Shown here piece after piece: positions 35,645 through 47,497 of a stretch of DNA of 64,000 nt. The notes under the pieces were generated by a model. That model was not told the DNA's origin, did not search any database, and saw nothing but the letters and a program-made list of their open reading frames with translations. This DNA is from Carallia brachiata. Lineage: Eukaryota; Streptophyta; Magnoliopsida; Malpighiales; Rhizophoraceae. Made by a program: the position numbers and the translations under genes. The number at the start of each line of letters is the position of its first letter. Within the stretch, counting starts at the first letter, position 1. The stretch covers positions 15,867,634-15,931,633 of the forward strand of contig JADCRB010000016.1 of NCBI GenBank assembly GCA_021464245.1, read 5' to 3'.

Positions 35645-36270
35645 TATACATGTCGAAACGGGTCATTGAGTCGGGTTTGAATTGGGTCACTTCGAGTTGG
35701 GTTGTTTATGTGTCAAGTTATATTCGGATCATTTTTTGTTGGGTCACTTCGGGTTCGGGTCGGGTTCGGGTCAACCCCATGGGTTGGCCACGTCATAAAA
35801 AATGATAACGTGACATTTTTTATTAAAAATTTTAAAAATTTTAAAATTTTAAAAATTTTAAAAATTTAAAAAATTAAAAAATTTTACTAAAAATTCTTAA
35901 AAATCAAAGAAAATCATAGATTGAAATAATGAAGAAATTTCTTTAAAATATTTTAAAAAATTAAAATAAATTTAAACTGTATAAAAAATCTTAAAATATT
36001 CTAAAAAAATTTATAATTAAGATTTATATTAAACATAGTATAATCTATACTTTTTATAATATAAAATATGCTAAATTTTTTCATTTTATTTTTTTGTTCC
36101 CTTAAGAAAAAAAGTTCGGGTCAAACGGGTCGGGTTAGGGTTGGGTCGGGTTTGATCCAAAGATTTTCGGGTCATTTCGGGTTATGTCATCCTTCGGGTC
36201 GGGTTCGGATCGTATTTTTTCGGGCGTGTTCGGGTCAACCCATCGGGTCGGGTCAAATTTTGACACCTCG
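35645..36270. mobile_element. Non-autonomous hAT-like element, GGGTCGGGTT family
   Basis: 626 bp begins TATACATGTCGAAACGGGTC and ends GTCAAATTTTGACACCTCG. TGTCRAAA lies at the left end and its complement at the right. Both subterminal regions are packed with GGGTCGGGTT-type repeats around an AT-rich centre. Flanks GCGCACAT (35637-35644) and CCGCACAT (36271-36278) form an 8-bp target-site duplication with one change. Not coding. Confidence 0.8.
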
Positions 36271-36278
36271 CCGCACAT

Positions 36279-36690
36279 GGATTTTTTTTTTTTTTTTTGT
36301 TTTTTTTGGCAAGAAACGAAATTTCGTTAACCAAACCGTACGAGATAAGTATAAATAGGGATCAGCCCAACTTGAGCCCATACCAAAAAAACATATTACA
36401 AGCCCAAAAGGCCACCCTATCTTACAGAATCAGGCCAATCAATACCCAGATCCAGACTGTGCAGGAACTATACAGGCTATTGAACAACCCCAGCCTGAGC
36501 CCAAAGCACAGAAAAGAAGCCTACTGAACCGACTACGTTAGGCCCGAGTCCCAGCAAAAACCAATGCCAGAAGCATGAGACAACACTCGAAGCTTCCAGA
36601 ACTAGCACCATAAAGACGACGATGAACACCCTGGCGAACCGAGGAAGCGGCGAAACCCATAGAGCCGGCAAAACCCATAGGTACGTGGAT
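36279..36690 (-). mobile_element. LINE 3' tail, 5'-truncated
   Basis: A GC-richer stretch whose minus strand runs through GGGCTT/GGCCTG-rich sequence and ends AACGAAATTTCGTTTCTTGCC followed by poly-A (T-run 36281-36298 on plus). This matches the 3' non-coding tails of plant LINEs. Minus-strand ORF 36788-36477 has no domain. The tail sits one or two bases from the hAT-like duplication at 36271-36278. Confidence 0.55.
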
Positions 36691-37835
36691 TGTTTAATGC
36701 AAATAAAATTAATTAATAAAATTGCAGCTACTTTACTCGGAATATATATATTAGTAGAAAAGCCCAGCCTATTGATTACAAGGCCCATGCTACATTTGAA
36801 TATATTCCTATCCAGGCCATGGGCCCATATTTGTCTGCCCAGGCAATCCTCGGACCCAATCAGTTGTCAAATCCTATAAGTGGTTTTTGGATAATCTTGG
36901 GCATAATTATCGATATTGATCAATGCTTTGCTTTTGTTTCCTTTTTGTTTTTTTCTTTTTTTTCTTTTCCCAATAGATTACAACAAATGTATCTTTGCTT
37001 ACTATTGTTGTCTTTTTTTTTTTTTTGAAAAATAAGAACATCTTTTGGGAAAACTCAATATCGTTGGCCTATTAAAATTATCATAATTTTGTAACTTACA
37101 ATGACTATTGAAAACATTCAAAAATTTCATTTTGAATCCAAAAAATATGATACAATATTGGTTTATTGGGACAAACGGAATTACTCCGATTTCAATCCGC
37201 AAATTTGAGAAATGACATATTTGCAATGGATCTTTTTTATGATTAAAAAAAACATTGGTTTATTGGAACAGGAAAATCTATGTTGTGCCGTTCATTCTCA
37301 TGTATGTCCTCTGAGAGTCTTACTTCTTAAAATGCATAATATAATATTTTCACCTATGTTCTATAGCATAGTTATTGTTATTTTTTCGTCAAACAAAAGA
37401 TATATTAGTTCAATTTGATCTGGTTCACACTGATATTAACTCAGTGTTTGAAGCATTAATTGGTGCGACTAAATCTTTTTTCAAGGAAAAAAAAATCGTG
37501 TCACTATTTCTTATAATATAAATACATTTAATTACTAATAATTAATATTTGAAAAATAAAAGTAAACCACTTATTTGTAAGAAATGAAATGGTTTAATCT
37601 CTTTATTCATCCAATAAACGATTATATACAACTAATAAATGCTAATCACATTTAATTACCCACTTATTAGAAACAATTGATTGCAGTTAACTCTTTAAAA
37701 GATATAAGAAATGCATTTTGTATTAAAATTAGCGATTTGTACAAGTATGGATACTTTGTTGAAGTTCAATTTTAGTTAAATAACTCATCAAAATGAAAAA
37801 AAAATTACTTATTTGAAAAAAATGAAGTGATTTAA

Positions 37836-38395
37836 GATCCGTTTGTTTACTGTAAAATAATTTGTTTTTGTAAAATATTTGCAGTGAAAATAATAATTTT
37901 TCTTTATCACTTATTTAAATTACACTTTGTATTTTTTTCAGAAAATAACTTCAACTCAGAAAAAGTGGAAGTTATTTTCCCTAAAAACTTTAAAATTTTT
38001 CCCAAATTTTTCCTAAATTTTTTGTTATAAAATATTTTACACGAAACAAATACTGAAAAATGAGAAAACTTTTTTTCTATAAAACATTTTACGGGAAACA
38101 AACAGATCTCCATTTGTTTGCTGGAAAATAACTTGCTGTTGTAAAATATTTACAGGGGGAAAATGTTTGCAGTGAAAATAATGATTTTCCCTTATCACTT
38201 ACTTATAGCATAGTTTGTATTTTTTTTAGAAAATAACATCAGCTTTGAAAAATGAGAAATTATTTTCCCTGAAAATTTCAAAATTTTCCTCAAATTTTCC
38301 CTAAATTTTCCGTTGTAAAATATTTTACGTGAAATAAATGTCGAAAAATGAGAAAAAATTTTTCCTGTAAAATATTTTCAGCTAAACAAACACAC
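37836..38395. mobile_element. Two tandem MITE copies with GTTTGTTT ends
   Basis: Copy 1 (37836-38108) starts GATCCGTTTGTTTACTGTAA and ends ACGGGAAACAAACAGATC, a clear inverted repeat. A homologous copy starts at 38110, 271 bp after the matching base of copy 1, and ends near 38395 with CTAAACAAACAC. GTAAAATATTT and GAAGTTATTTTCCCT blocks are shared. Sequences around 37590-37650 and 38396-38490 also resemble each other, so the pair sits within a larger duplicated context. Confidence 0.7.
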
Positions 38396-38499
38396 TTCTT
38401 AGTCTATTTATTCATGTAATAAACAGTTCTATACTACTAATAACTACTAATCAAAATCAGTTATACTAATAATTAATATTTGAAGCTTTAAATGGAATA

Positions 38500-39920
38500 T
38501 TTGCTACGTCAAACTGAAAATTTTCTTATTCAATATATAAAACTCTTTTATGCATAATTTATCATGATTTATGTTCTTCTTCTATGTTAAATTGAGTGAC
38601 ACTTATCGAGTAATAAAAATGAATAAGTAAAATTATTAAAATTTTAAAATATCCAAAGGATATTAATAAATTATATTGAATCTAATTATAACTCTAATTC
38701 CTTGGCAAGATCGATGTTTTTGTAGAGATCATCAAACTTTACTGTAAGTTCACATGCGCGCGCACACACGTACACACGCACACCCACAGACATATACTTA
38801 TACATTTGTTCTTTTTTTCTTTCTTTTGCATAATTGAGATACGTAATTATGTTATTCTTGCAAGGTGTTGGTTCAGGCTTGAAATATATATTACAAAATC
38901 TAGGACAACCAAAGCCAAATGAAACAAGAACGCAGCAGAAAAATACAATTGCGCTATACGTCTATCCAGCTCATGTATGACAGCATGCTGCATAAAAACT
39001 ATGATAATATTTTTAGTATAGAACTCTTAGTAAAATCCAATTATTCGATCATCCCAATTGCTGGTTAAGTCGAAATTTTTAAAACCATAGATTTCTTTAT
39101 CGATGACTTGAATGTAAATTTTGTCCCATCGAATACGAAAGACCCACTTATTGAGCTGCAAATAAGAAATGTATTCTCAAGAATTAGATTATTGAACACT
39201 TGTCACCTGGCAAAAGAACTAGCTATTCTCAAGAATCAGGGGAAATCAAGCAAATAGTGACAAGAAGTCCATATTATTTTAAATTGTGGATTGTAGTGAG
39301 TCGTACATCGCTTATAGAGCGAATTCCTCTAATTATAAAACCCATATTATATACGAAGAGTAAGCTGTTCTTTTTTTTTTTTTTTCTAAATTTTGTTGAC
39401 CAGAAGATGTGGCTAATGTAGCTTCGAAAGCAGAACCACATTAAATGTTCCTAAAAAAAGCAATCATTGTAACCACTACATCACTAAAATCTTTTTTTTA
39501 AAAAAAAAAAGCAATTAAAGATCATAAATGGCAAGGAAATAGGCATTTCCCTAGGCGTGGGCACAAGTCATGAAGTCAGAATGAAACTTCTTCCCACAAG
39601 TGAAGTGTTGCAACTACTTGCAACCGGTAAAGAAGAAAAAATTGATATTCTAAAAATGTGCATCAAGCCACCTCCAACATTTACAAATTGAAGTATTTGA
39701 GTGCTTTTGCATCTTGCAGCAATTGATGAAACACAAAACTGATCAACGCCTATACGTATCATTAACCATAATTAGGAGAGAAAATCTATGTGCCAAAGGC
39801 CGGCCATGAATTTAGCTGACAAATGCAAACGATTCTATGCCATACCACATTAATATATATGAGAGGGGGGGGGGGGGGTTGTCGTACTTCCAATTAGAAA
39901 TGTCTTTTTTCTTGTTTTTA
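38500..39920. other. Intergenic, no gene seen
   Basis: AT-rich sequence. Contains a CA-rich tract near 38755-38790 and a run of about 15 G at 39866-39880. Nothing coding recognised. Confidence 0.5.
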
Positions 39921-39929
39921 CTAGAAAGA

Positions 39930-40912
39930 AACGACAGGATATTATATAAAGCACTAGAACAGTACAAATATGGCCACACCAGCTAAAGTCCACATCACAG
40001 ATACAAGTAAAGAATCAGGCCATCCTATTGTACACAAGAAGCCAACTACACCCTGAACCCAAATCTTGCAACTAGACAAACAGGCCCGTAGATGAACCTC
40101 AGCCCAAGCCCAAGGCCCGGGAAAAGTCGGCCTGCTTGGAAGCACACCCGGGTCTAAGACCTGACCCGGGCACAACATTGTCTGGAAACCCAGACCAATC
40201 ACCAGCACGCCGGTGAAGCCTCGACAGGCTGGGGAGACGGCAACCCACAAAGGGCATACGGCGGCAAGACCACAGCCAGAGGCCGGAAGCACGCCAGAGA
40301 ACGCCATTGCGCCAATCAAAGCGCTAATCACAACCACAATTGCAGAAGCGATGAGGGAACAGGAATCAGCAGCCCAACAAAAGGCGAGGACCCGGAGCAG
40401 CAACATCCTAAACAGCGCAGGCATACTGTACACGCCCCGCTCATTAGCAAAAATCACCTCCCTCCCCCACACCTACCCCTCAGAACGAGGAAGGGAGGCG
40501 GGAGAGGCCAACGCAACTCCCCAAGAACGGCACCAAGCACAAAAGTCGACGGCTGGTGACTGAGGAAGAATCTGATGGGAAGCAAGCAAAACTATACACG
40601 TCGACCCCCTCAGCACAAAAAGCACCCCTCCCCCACCGAGAACGGCAGGGGAGACCACGGAGAAACAGACCCGTGAAATTAGGAGCGACGAGCAAGAAGA
40701 TCCGGAGCAAAGCAAACAAAACCCACCACCCACCAACAAAAACAACGACCGGAGACCCACCAAAAGGGGACAGCAGCCCCTACCAAGCCCACAAGGGGCA
40801 CAAACGGCCAGACCGAAGCCAACCGACCGAAAGGGACGCGGGGATGCTCTTGGCGCACGGTAGCAAAACCGGGCGCACAATAGCACCCACAGTACTTTAA
40901 TTCTTTCAATCA
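39930..40912 (-). mobile_element. GC-rich LINE 3' region, 5'-truncated
   Basis: A sharply GC-rich island in AT-rich DNA. On the minus strand it ends with TACTGTTCTAGTGCTTTATA and a TTTCTTTCTAG-type tail, as in 3' ends of plant LINEs. The long overlapping ORFs on both strands (for example minus 40472-39954, plus 40213-40563) are low-complexity Gly/Ala/Pro/Arg-rich reading of GC-rich DNA and show no RT or RNase H motif. Treated as LINE 3' non-coding sequence; a gene is not supported. Confidence 0.45.
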
Positions 40913-41454
40913 CAAACTTTAATATAAGTCATTCCCAGTGAACATTAGCTAGCCTGCTATTGTTATTGCCTAGCTAGCAGTTTGTCATTCTTATTTTAAC
41001 TTCTCTCTCTCTTGCTCTCTCTCTCTCTTTATCAGTTTATCTTTGGATCACAAGATATCGGACTGTGATTCTTCGGTTTAAGTTGGTCACATTCTAAGAA
41101 TGCGGTGGTTAAGCACCACTTCCGATCCATCTTTCCTTAGACAATGTCCCACGAGACTTCTGTCCAAAATGACTTTTTTTTCTCTTTTTTTTTGGGTTAA
41201 GTCCAAAATAACATAACGGGAAAGTCATATGTTCCGTCATTCAGGGCTATTTTCGAGGAAATTCCTCTCGTAGAAGACTTTTCCTGTGGTCACTCTAGTT
41301 TAGTAGAAATTTATGTCCATAAATTAAGCTGCTGCATGCTTGGCTGCTAAAGTATTCTTCTTATCAATTTTGGTCGATGTCTATCTAAGGTTAATTCAGA
41401 TTTATTATAAATTTAAATTTAATAGTTTAGTAAAATCAAAATTAGTTTGTTTAT

Positions 41455-41532
41455 TGGAGTTAGAGTAGAAATTCTTGGTAATTAGTATATAAGAAGTTAG
41501 AGTAGAAATTCTTAGTAATTAGTATATAAGAA
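41455..41532. repeat. 38-bp tandem repeat, two copies
   Basis: GTTAGAGTAGAAATTCTT followed by GTAATTAGTATATAAGAA occurs twice head to tail, differing by one base. It lies within the left terminal repeat of the small LTR element; the right terminal repeat has only one copy. Confidence 0.85.
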
Positions 41533-42195
41533 GTTAAGAGTTTCAATTTATTGTGTGACTGGTTAGATTAATGCTTAAGAAGTTATAATTAGAATGTGTA
41601 CCTTTTATATTTATTGTGTGGTATTTTTCAATTTAATAAATTAATATTAGTTAATTAAGTTGTAATAGAATTGCAAATAAAAAAAAAGAAAGGATCAGAA
41701 TGTAAAATTCAGAGAATAGTAATAAAGAATTGTTGGAAAAATAAAGGGTTGATAGGCGCAAAAACAAATCAAACGATTTGATAGGTGTGAAAAGGAGAAG
41801 AAGTTACATGAGACTTGATGATATAATAATTATGGATATTAGGAAGAAGAAAAAGAAAAAGAAGAAAAAGAAAACATGGAGAATTTTAATTTTGAGAATA
41901 ATTTTAAAGTAATCATGAAACTAATAAAGCAGTTATAAAGAAAAAAGAAGATTAGATTTAAAGGTAAGTTTAGGAGTTAAATTGAATTTAGAAGCTATCA
42001 GTAATCGAGAGCTAGAAGATGCTCAGGTACGAGAATTTGTGAAGTTAAAGAAAAACTTGAAATTAGGGATAAGTTATGTTGAGAGTTAAGATGCTCAGAG
42101 TTGAGAGCTAAAATACTCAGTTGAGAGATTAAATGTTCAGTTTAGTTTTTTAATATGAAAAATAAACTAGGTGGTGGAGTAAAAGTCTTTTAAAG

Positions 42196-42696
42196 GGGAT
42201 AAGCATTTTAGGGGTCCTAAACTTTTAATTTTTTTTACGTTTGAGTCCTAAATCTTTTTAACATTTTATTTGAGTTTTAAATCTTTTAATTTTTTACTAT
42301 ATCAGTCCTTTAAGTTACGAAAAGTAGTCAATCTATTAATAAGTGAGTTTAATTTAATAAAAATCATTTAAAAAAGTTTAAATATATGAGTTAAATATTT
42401 TTTTCATCAACAAAATATGCATATTAAATATTTTTTTAATCAAAAAATATACGAATTAAATAGGCAACATGCATATTTTTTTATAGAAAAGACATTCAAT
42501 TCATATATTTAATTTTTTTTAAATAATTTTTTGTAAAGTTAAAATTATTTTTTAATAGATTGATAATTTTTGTTAAATAGAGGGACTGATTTGGTAGAAA
42601 ATCAAAAGGTTTAGGACTCAAATGAAATATCAAAAAGGTTTAGGACTCAAACGTAAAAAAATCTAAAAGTTTAGGACTAAAAAAATGCTTATTCCC
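42196..42696. mobile_element. MITE with long TIRs (Mutator-like), copy 2
   Basis: 501 bp begins GGGATAAGCATTTTAGGGGT and ends AAATGCTTATTCCC. The inverted arms are about 150 bp, with several GAGTCCTAAA / TTTAGGACTC blocks. It is flanked by a perfect TTTTAAAG direct repeat (42188-42195 and 42697-42704). Same family as 17287-17785, with a shared centre around TCAACAAATATGCA and AAAATTATTTTTTAATAGAT. Confidence 0.85.
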
Positions 42697-43308
42697 TTTT
42701 AAAGTTATCACGTTGCGTGTTGTGGAGAATGAAGTCTCGAATCTTATGGTACAAGGGCATTTGCACAAATTCTTTTGAAAAGTGAAACAACTAAATAAGA
42801 GTTAGTCAAACAAAGTCAAAGACCAAATTAAAATTAATTAGTTAGAGGAATTACATGAAGAATTGTCAAAGAAACTTCTGATAATTATGTTGACATTGAT
42901 TTAAAAGTTTATTTACAGATTGTGAATCAATGAGTTGACAAATTAAGGTTTCAGATTAAGTTATCAAATTATTGATGTGATGTAGATTTTGAAAATCAAG
43001 TGAAGATGATGTTGTGAATAACTGCATGACTGAATTAAAATTAAAAAGATGTTAAAATTAATTCAGATTCGTTACAGATTTGGATTAAGTATTCTAATAA
43101 AATTAAAATTAATTAATTATATTTTCAACATTAGAGTCAGAGTAAAAATTCTTAGTGACTTGTACATGAGAAAAGAAGAGTCTCAATTTATTGTGTGATT
43201 AATTAAATTAATATTTAAAAAATTATAATTAAAGTGGATACTTTTTATATATATTATGTGATATTTTTTAATTTAATAAATTAATATTCAGTTAATTAAA
43301 TTCTAATA

Positions 43309-43473
43309 ATATAAAATAGCAGCTTTTCCAGCATTCTTTAAATTTACTAGTTCTTAGTATCTTTTTTTTATTTTTCTTTTGTCCATAAACTTATGTGTAA
43401 TACGTACACGTATATTAATGGTCCCCACTCTCAGTTGCACATTTTAATAAATATTTTTAATATTATTATCAGA

Positions 43474-43506
<33 letters not shown>

Positions 43507-45300
43507 TGCATGACTGATTGATTGATTATTAGCACCGGATGTTATCATTACCTTACTAAAAATTTGTGTCCGCTTAAAAAAAGAACTTTATATACATCAT
43601 TTTTTTATCCGGGTCCACCGCATAAAATTGTATTAGTTATTTCATAAATTTTACATGTTCTCTTTACTTTACTGTAATTTTATCACCCAAACAAAAAAAA
43701 TTTATTACCGTACCAGTCATTCAATTGACTGAACATAATTCAGTCAAGTGACCCATTTAACGATTAATACAAACGATAGCTAAAACATACTCATGATCAA
43801 TATATTCTGGATTGCAACAACTGAACTTCTTGCTGGGGTCATTTTCGTTTTCTTCACCCATTTCTTTTCGGAAGATGTTGTGCAGGAACTCTAATTTTCG
43901 ATTGGCTAGATGTGAAGACAACGACTTGCCAACCTGCCGTGGGGGAAGGTTCTGAAATTGTGACAACGCGCTTTTAACTAGAAAACAAGACCGGTTGTAA
44001 TCATATCTGATATTTTTTTGGTTAGTGGCCGTAAGCTAATCAAGATCGATCATGTCAATTTGGGAGCCCACGATCGTAATCATTAAAAATTTATTCTTTA
44101 GTAAACTTGAATTTAAACATACTCAGCGTATTTATGTATACGATATTTATATATTTGTGAGATTAAGAGAAGAGTAAAACTCATATTTTTTAAATAGAAA
44201 AACAAATGATGTTCTTTTCAATTGCTAGTATTTTGGTTAATTAACTTTAAGTAGAACTCTAATATTTAATCATGAAAATAACTCTATTACGAACTAAAGT
44301 TCATTGGTGATGCTTACGTCTTGATAATAACCAAACCATTGAAAAAAAAAAAAGGAAGATAAAGCAATTGAAATTTGCATTATGATGACTTTATTGGGCA
44401 ATATGCATGTAACTGTCAAGAGAAGCTAAAAAAGGCACAGACAGTGTATGAACATGGGAAAAAAAATAACAAATCATGACAACAATTTGAATTAATGTTT
44501 CAAATAAATCCGCGGTGGAGCACCCCCGACGATTCCCTAGAGTTGCCCCCGTGACCATTTTGGCCAGAAGAATCCACTCTTCCACTAACAAACGCCAAAG
44601 AATGCTGTCATCACCCGACATAGGCCAGAAATAAAGGGACAAAATTAAGTCTTATTTTAATTTATTTGCTTCGATTAATTGTAGATTTAATAATTAATTC
44701 ACATTTTGGCCACCAAAGATATACTCCCTTGATTCTTTTGCACTCAAGTTCAATCTTAGCTGTAGCACATTGTTTTCTCAACTTCTCTTACACAATTATA
44801 TATATATTTGAGTTTATATTTTTTTTCCTCTCCTTTATAAATTATATATCACACATGCTAAAAAGGCTTGTCTTACTATTTAATTCTTTTTATTTTCATA
44901 AAAATAACAATCCATTCTTAGCTTGGTAAGAAGGGAAGAAATTTGTTAGGAGGGAGAAATTTGGTGATATTAGCTTGGTAATGGAGAGGAAGTGCTCGCA
45001 AATAAAGGTAATAAAAATTGACTTGATTTGAATAACTCAACTTAATCTGCTTGAAAACTGACTAGGTTTGACTACATCGATTGAAAAGTCAATGACCTCA
45101 AGTTACGATCGGAAATTAAAATAACTTGTATCCAAAATGATCCAAAATTTGAAAAATTAAGAATTCGAAATACCTGAAACCTAATAGACCAAAACCCGAA
45201 TAACCTGAAATGTCCGAATCTACATTAAACCGAGATCTAAATGATTTGAGACTTGAATTATCCGAAACCATCTGTAATTTGACTTGTAATAGACCTTCAC
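43309..45300. other. Intergenic, one unclassified ORF and an AG microsatellite
   Basis: A TA/GA microsatellite lies at 43477-43506. The minus-strand ORF 43966-43757 (LPPRQVGKSLSSHLANRK, EFLHNIFRKEMGEENEND) has coding-like composition but no known motif or neighbouring exon. The 83-codon minus ORF near 44391-44642 likewise has no motif. Sequence 44995-45290 is a degenerate CCGAA/CTTGA-rich repeat, perhaps an old transposon. Confidence 0.35.
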
Positions 45301-45309
45301 AAAGGGTGA

Positions 45310-45760
45310 AGAAGCAAACTGCGTGCTAGATAGTTTATTAGCATACATAGTTTTTCGAGCTTATGGCCATCTAGGAGGCATTGGAGAATGCGATTGCATT
45401 GGCCATCCCCTTGCATGTGTATAGAATCAGATTGTTTAAGCTGTTTAGGTCATTTAATCACAGGAAATGACTTCTTTGGTACTTGGGGCCTTGAGTGAGG
45501 ATGTTAGAGTTCTGTCCTACTGAGTTTGGCCGTTTTAGTCTTCGTCATGTAAGCAGAGATACCAACATAGTAGCTCATGCGCTAACAAAGGTGGCTTTAT
45601 CTAGGCTAGGCGAGACTTCATGGAGTAGAGAAAGTTTTAGCCATGTTTTTCATTCGATTTATAAGTGTTAAAAGAGTACAAAGTTTCATAAGATAAATTT
45701 TATAAATTACAAAGATCTAATAGACCTCTGTTCCTTAAAAAAGAAGAAAACTTTCAGTCC
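45310..45760 (+). pseudogene. LINE fragment: RNase H C-terminal half and 3' tail
   Basis: The plus strand reads FGRFSLRHVSRDTNIVAHAL followed by TKVALSRLGETSW at about 45520-45640. This is the typical end of a LINE RNase H (R-D-x-N-x-V-A-H-x-L). Upstream LFKLFRSFNHRK and stops show decay. After the domain comes about 90 bp of tail (GTACAAAGTTTCATAAG...) ending in an A-rich stretch, as expected for the 3' end. Confidence 0.65.
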
Positions 45761-47340
45761 TCGACCATAACACCCTGCGTATTTTGAAAAGAAAAAAAAA
45801 TATGAGAGATAATGATTATTTTTAATGGCTATGAAGCTGAGGAATATTTGAGAACTTCAGTTTTCCAAATTGGAGATATGCAGAATCCAAAAAATTGGAC
45901 AACATTTATAGAATTGAGAACTGCCCTGTTATACGGCAAAAAAAAGGATATAGATTAACATCAACAGAATGCAGCTTTTTTCACCGAATTTTTTTTTTAC
46001 TGAAAGCAGAACACAAGGAAGGGGTGGTTTTTGATCCACGAAGACCCGTGACCTACAAGACAAGTAAAAGATAAGGAGTACTAAGGTGAGACTTGGCGTT
46101 AACACTTTTAAGTTAATAACGGGCAAATGGAGTAAAGAATACAAGATCTTGATAGAATGAAGTCATTATCTTGAAAATGATGTCCCCTAGAGTATAAAGG
46201 GTATATAGGAGATTTTATGGATTCTTGTTGGCTGAATAGTAAGAGTCCACATGAGACAAGATAATCTGCTATCTGTGCCTTGTTTGACATGTTACACGTA
46301 AGTGGGAATGGAACCCTGTTGAATTGGGTTCATGTTTCTGTCTTTCTGATGGAGAGGCCAGGTGTCATCTTGGGAAGACTATTAGGTCTTTGTTCGGATT
46401 CTTGGCCTGGGTTTAGGAATGTTGGACTAATAATATCATTATCAGTGATCATAGAATGATAGATAACAGACATTCTTCCATCTCGGATTTCTAGTTATCT
46501 TGCCTCTCATTCTTCCTTAATAAAATCGATCTGACTTGTTAAAAAAACAAATTGAGAAATTCAGTTCTCAAAATACTATGGTATCTTTTTAAACAGAGCC
46601 ATGAAAATCTTCAGAATACTGCCCACAATTTTCCGGGGACGCACAATACGGGATTATAGGATTTACTACAGCCTGCAGACGGAGAGACATTCTCTGTGAG
46701 CCAGCAAGACAAATCCATAGAATCAAAGATATTGATTTCGCGACGGAAAGGAACATGGCAATTTGCAAATCCCAACCTCGCAAGCTTCCAAACCTTTCCC
46801 TAAAACTCTTGTCTGTCTGCTGCCAGCTAGAACCCCAAGAGCACAAACATGGGATTCACATATTTATTTATAGGACTTCGTTGCATGTGCAGACAAATTA
46901 ACAGGAGAAAATTTTTCTGATGAAATTATATGAATTTATTATGTAACTATATTAAGTATAAATACTATGAAAATAAAAAAGGAAAAATATTTTTACTTTT
47001 TTCGTTACCCTATAAATTCATATTCCATATAGTTGTAGAAGATTCCCAACTGATTGTATTACATAAATTTTTCTAACAACTTTTTTATCATAATACTTTA
47101 GAGTCTTGTTATGTGATCAGACAAAATTGTAGTTAAACAGTGTTTATATTACAATTAAAGACATATTTTGTATAATTATAATAAAAAAATATAAATAAAA
47201 AAATAGTGATAATTTTTTGTTATACATTTTATTATTATAGTTATATAAAATGTGGTAGTTGTAATATAGACACTATTTAACTAAATTTTCATTAGCCATC
47301 TAACATTTTCGTTCTATTAAAATGGGCCCAACTTCAGCCT
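45761..47340. other. Intergenic upstream of HyPRP1
   Basis: Minus ORF 46846-46589 (85 aa, SFRERFGSLRGWDLQIAMFL) has no recognised family. About 46290-46540 looks like a transcript-like segment ending with AATAAA at 46520-46525, unassigned. 46860-47330 is AT-rich promoter-side sequence of HyPRP1. Confidence 0.4.
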
Positions 47341-47362
47341 GTCTGATCCTCCGTGTGAGCCC

Positions 47363-47370
47363 TATATAAA
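47363..47370 (+). promoter_or_regulatory. TATA box of HyPRP1
   Basis: TATATAAA, 128 bases before the ATG at 47498. A C-rich stretch follows, then CTCTCTATTCATTC near the expected start of transcription, leaving a 5' UTR of about 95-100 nt. Confidence 0.65.
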
Positions 47371-47497
47371 CCAATCCCCCCACTAGCCACAACTCCACAC
47401 CCCAAAATAGCGCTCTCTATTCATTCTATAGCCACTATTTGCCAAGCAGCTATAGCCATATAGCCCTATTATATACTATACTTTTATAGTTTGGAAA

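Larger units (their letters stand above)
41385..43308 (+). mobile_element. Small coding-free LTR element (TRIM/LARD-like) with a nested MITE
   Basis: A block at about 41385-41667 (TTAATTCAGATTTATTA..., AATTTATTGTGTGACTG..., ends GTTGTAATA) recurs in the same orientation at about 43050-43308 (TTAATTCAGATTCGTTA..., ends TTCTAATA). That makes direct terminal repeats of about 260-280 bp around 1.4 kb. The left copy carries an extra tandem 38-bp duplication. No gag/pol motif lies between. The MITE 42196-42696 is inserted inside. Strand and exact ends are tentative; no primer binding site was confirmed. Confidence 0.55.

Noticed and set aside
40213..40900. Plus-strand ORFs of 114-116 aa in the GC-rich island
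   Set aside because: Low-complexity composition, overlapping ORFs on both strands, no domain; more likely transposon 3' sequence.
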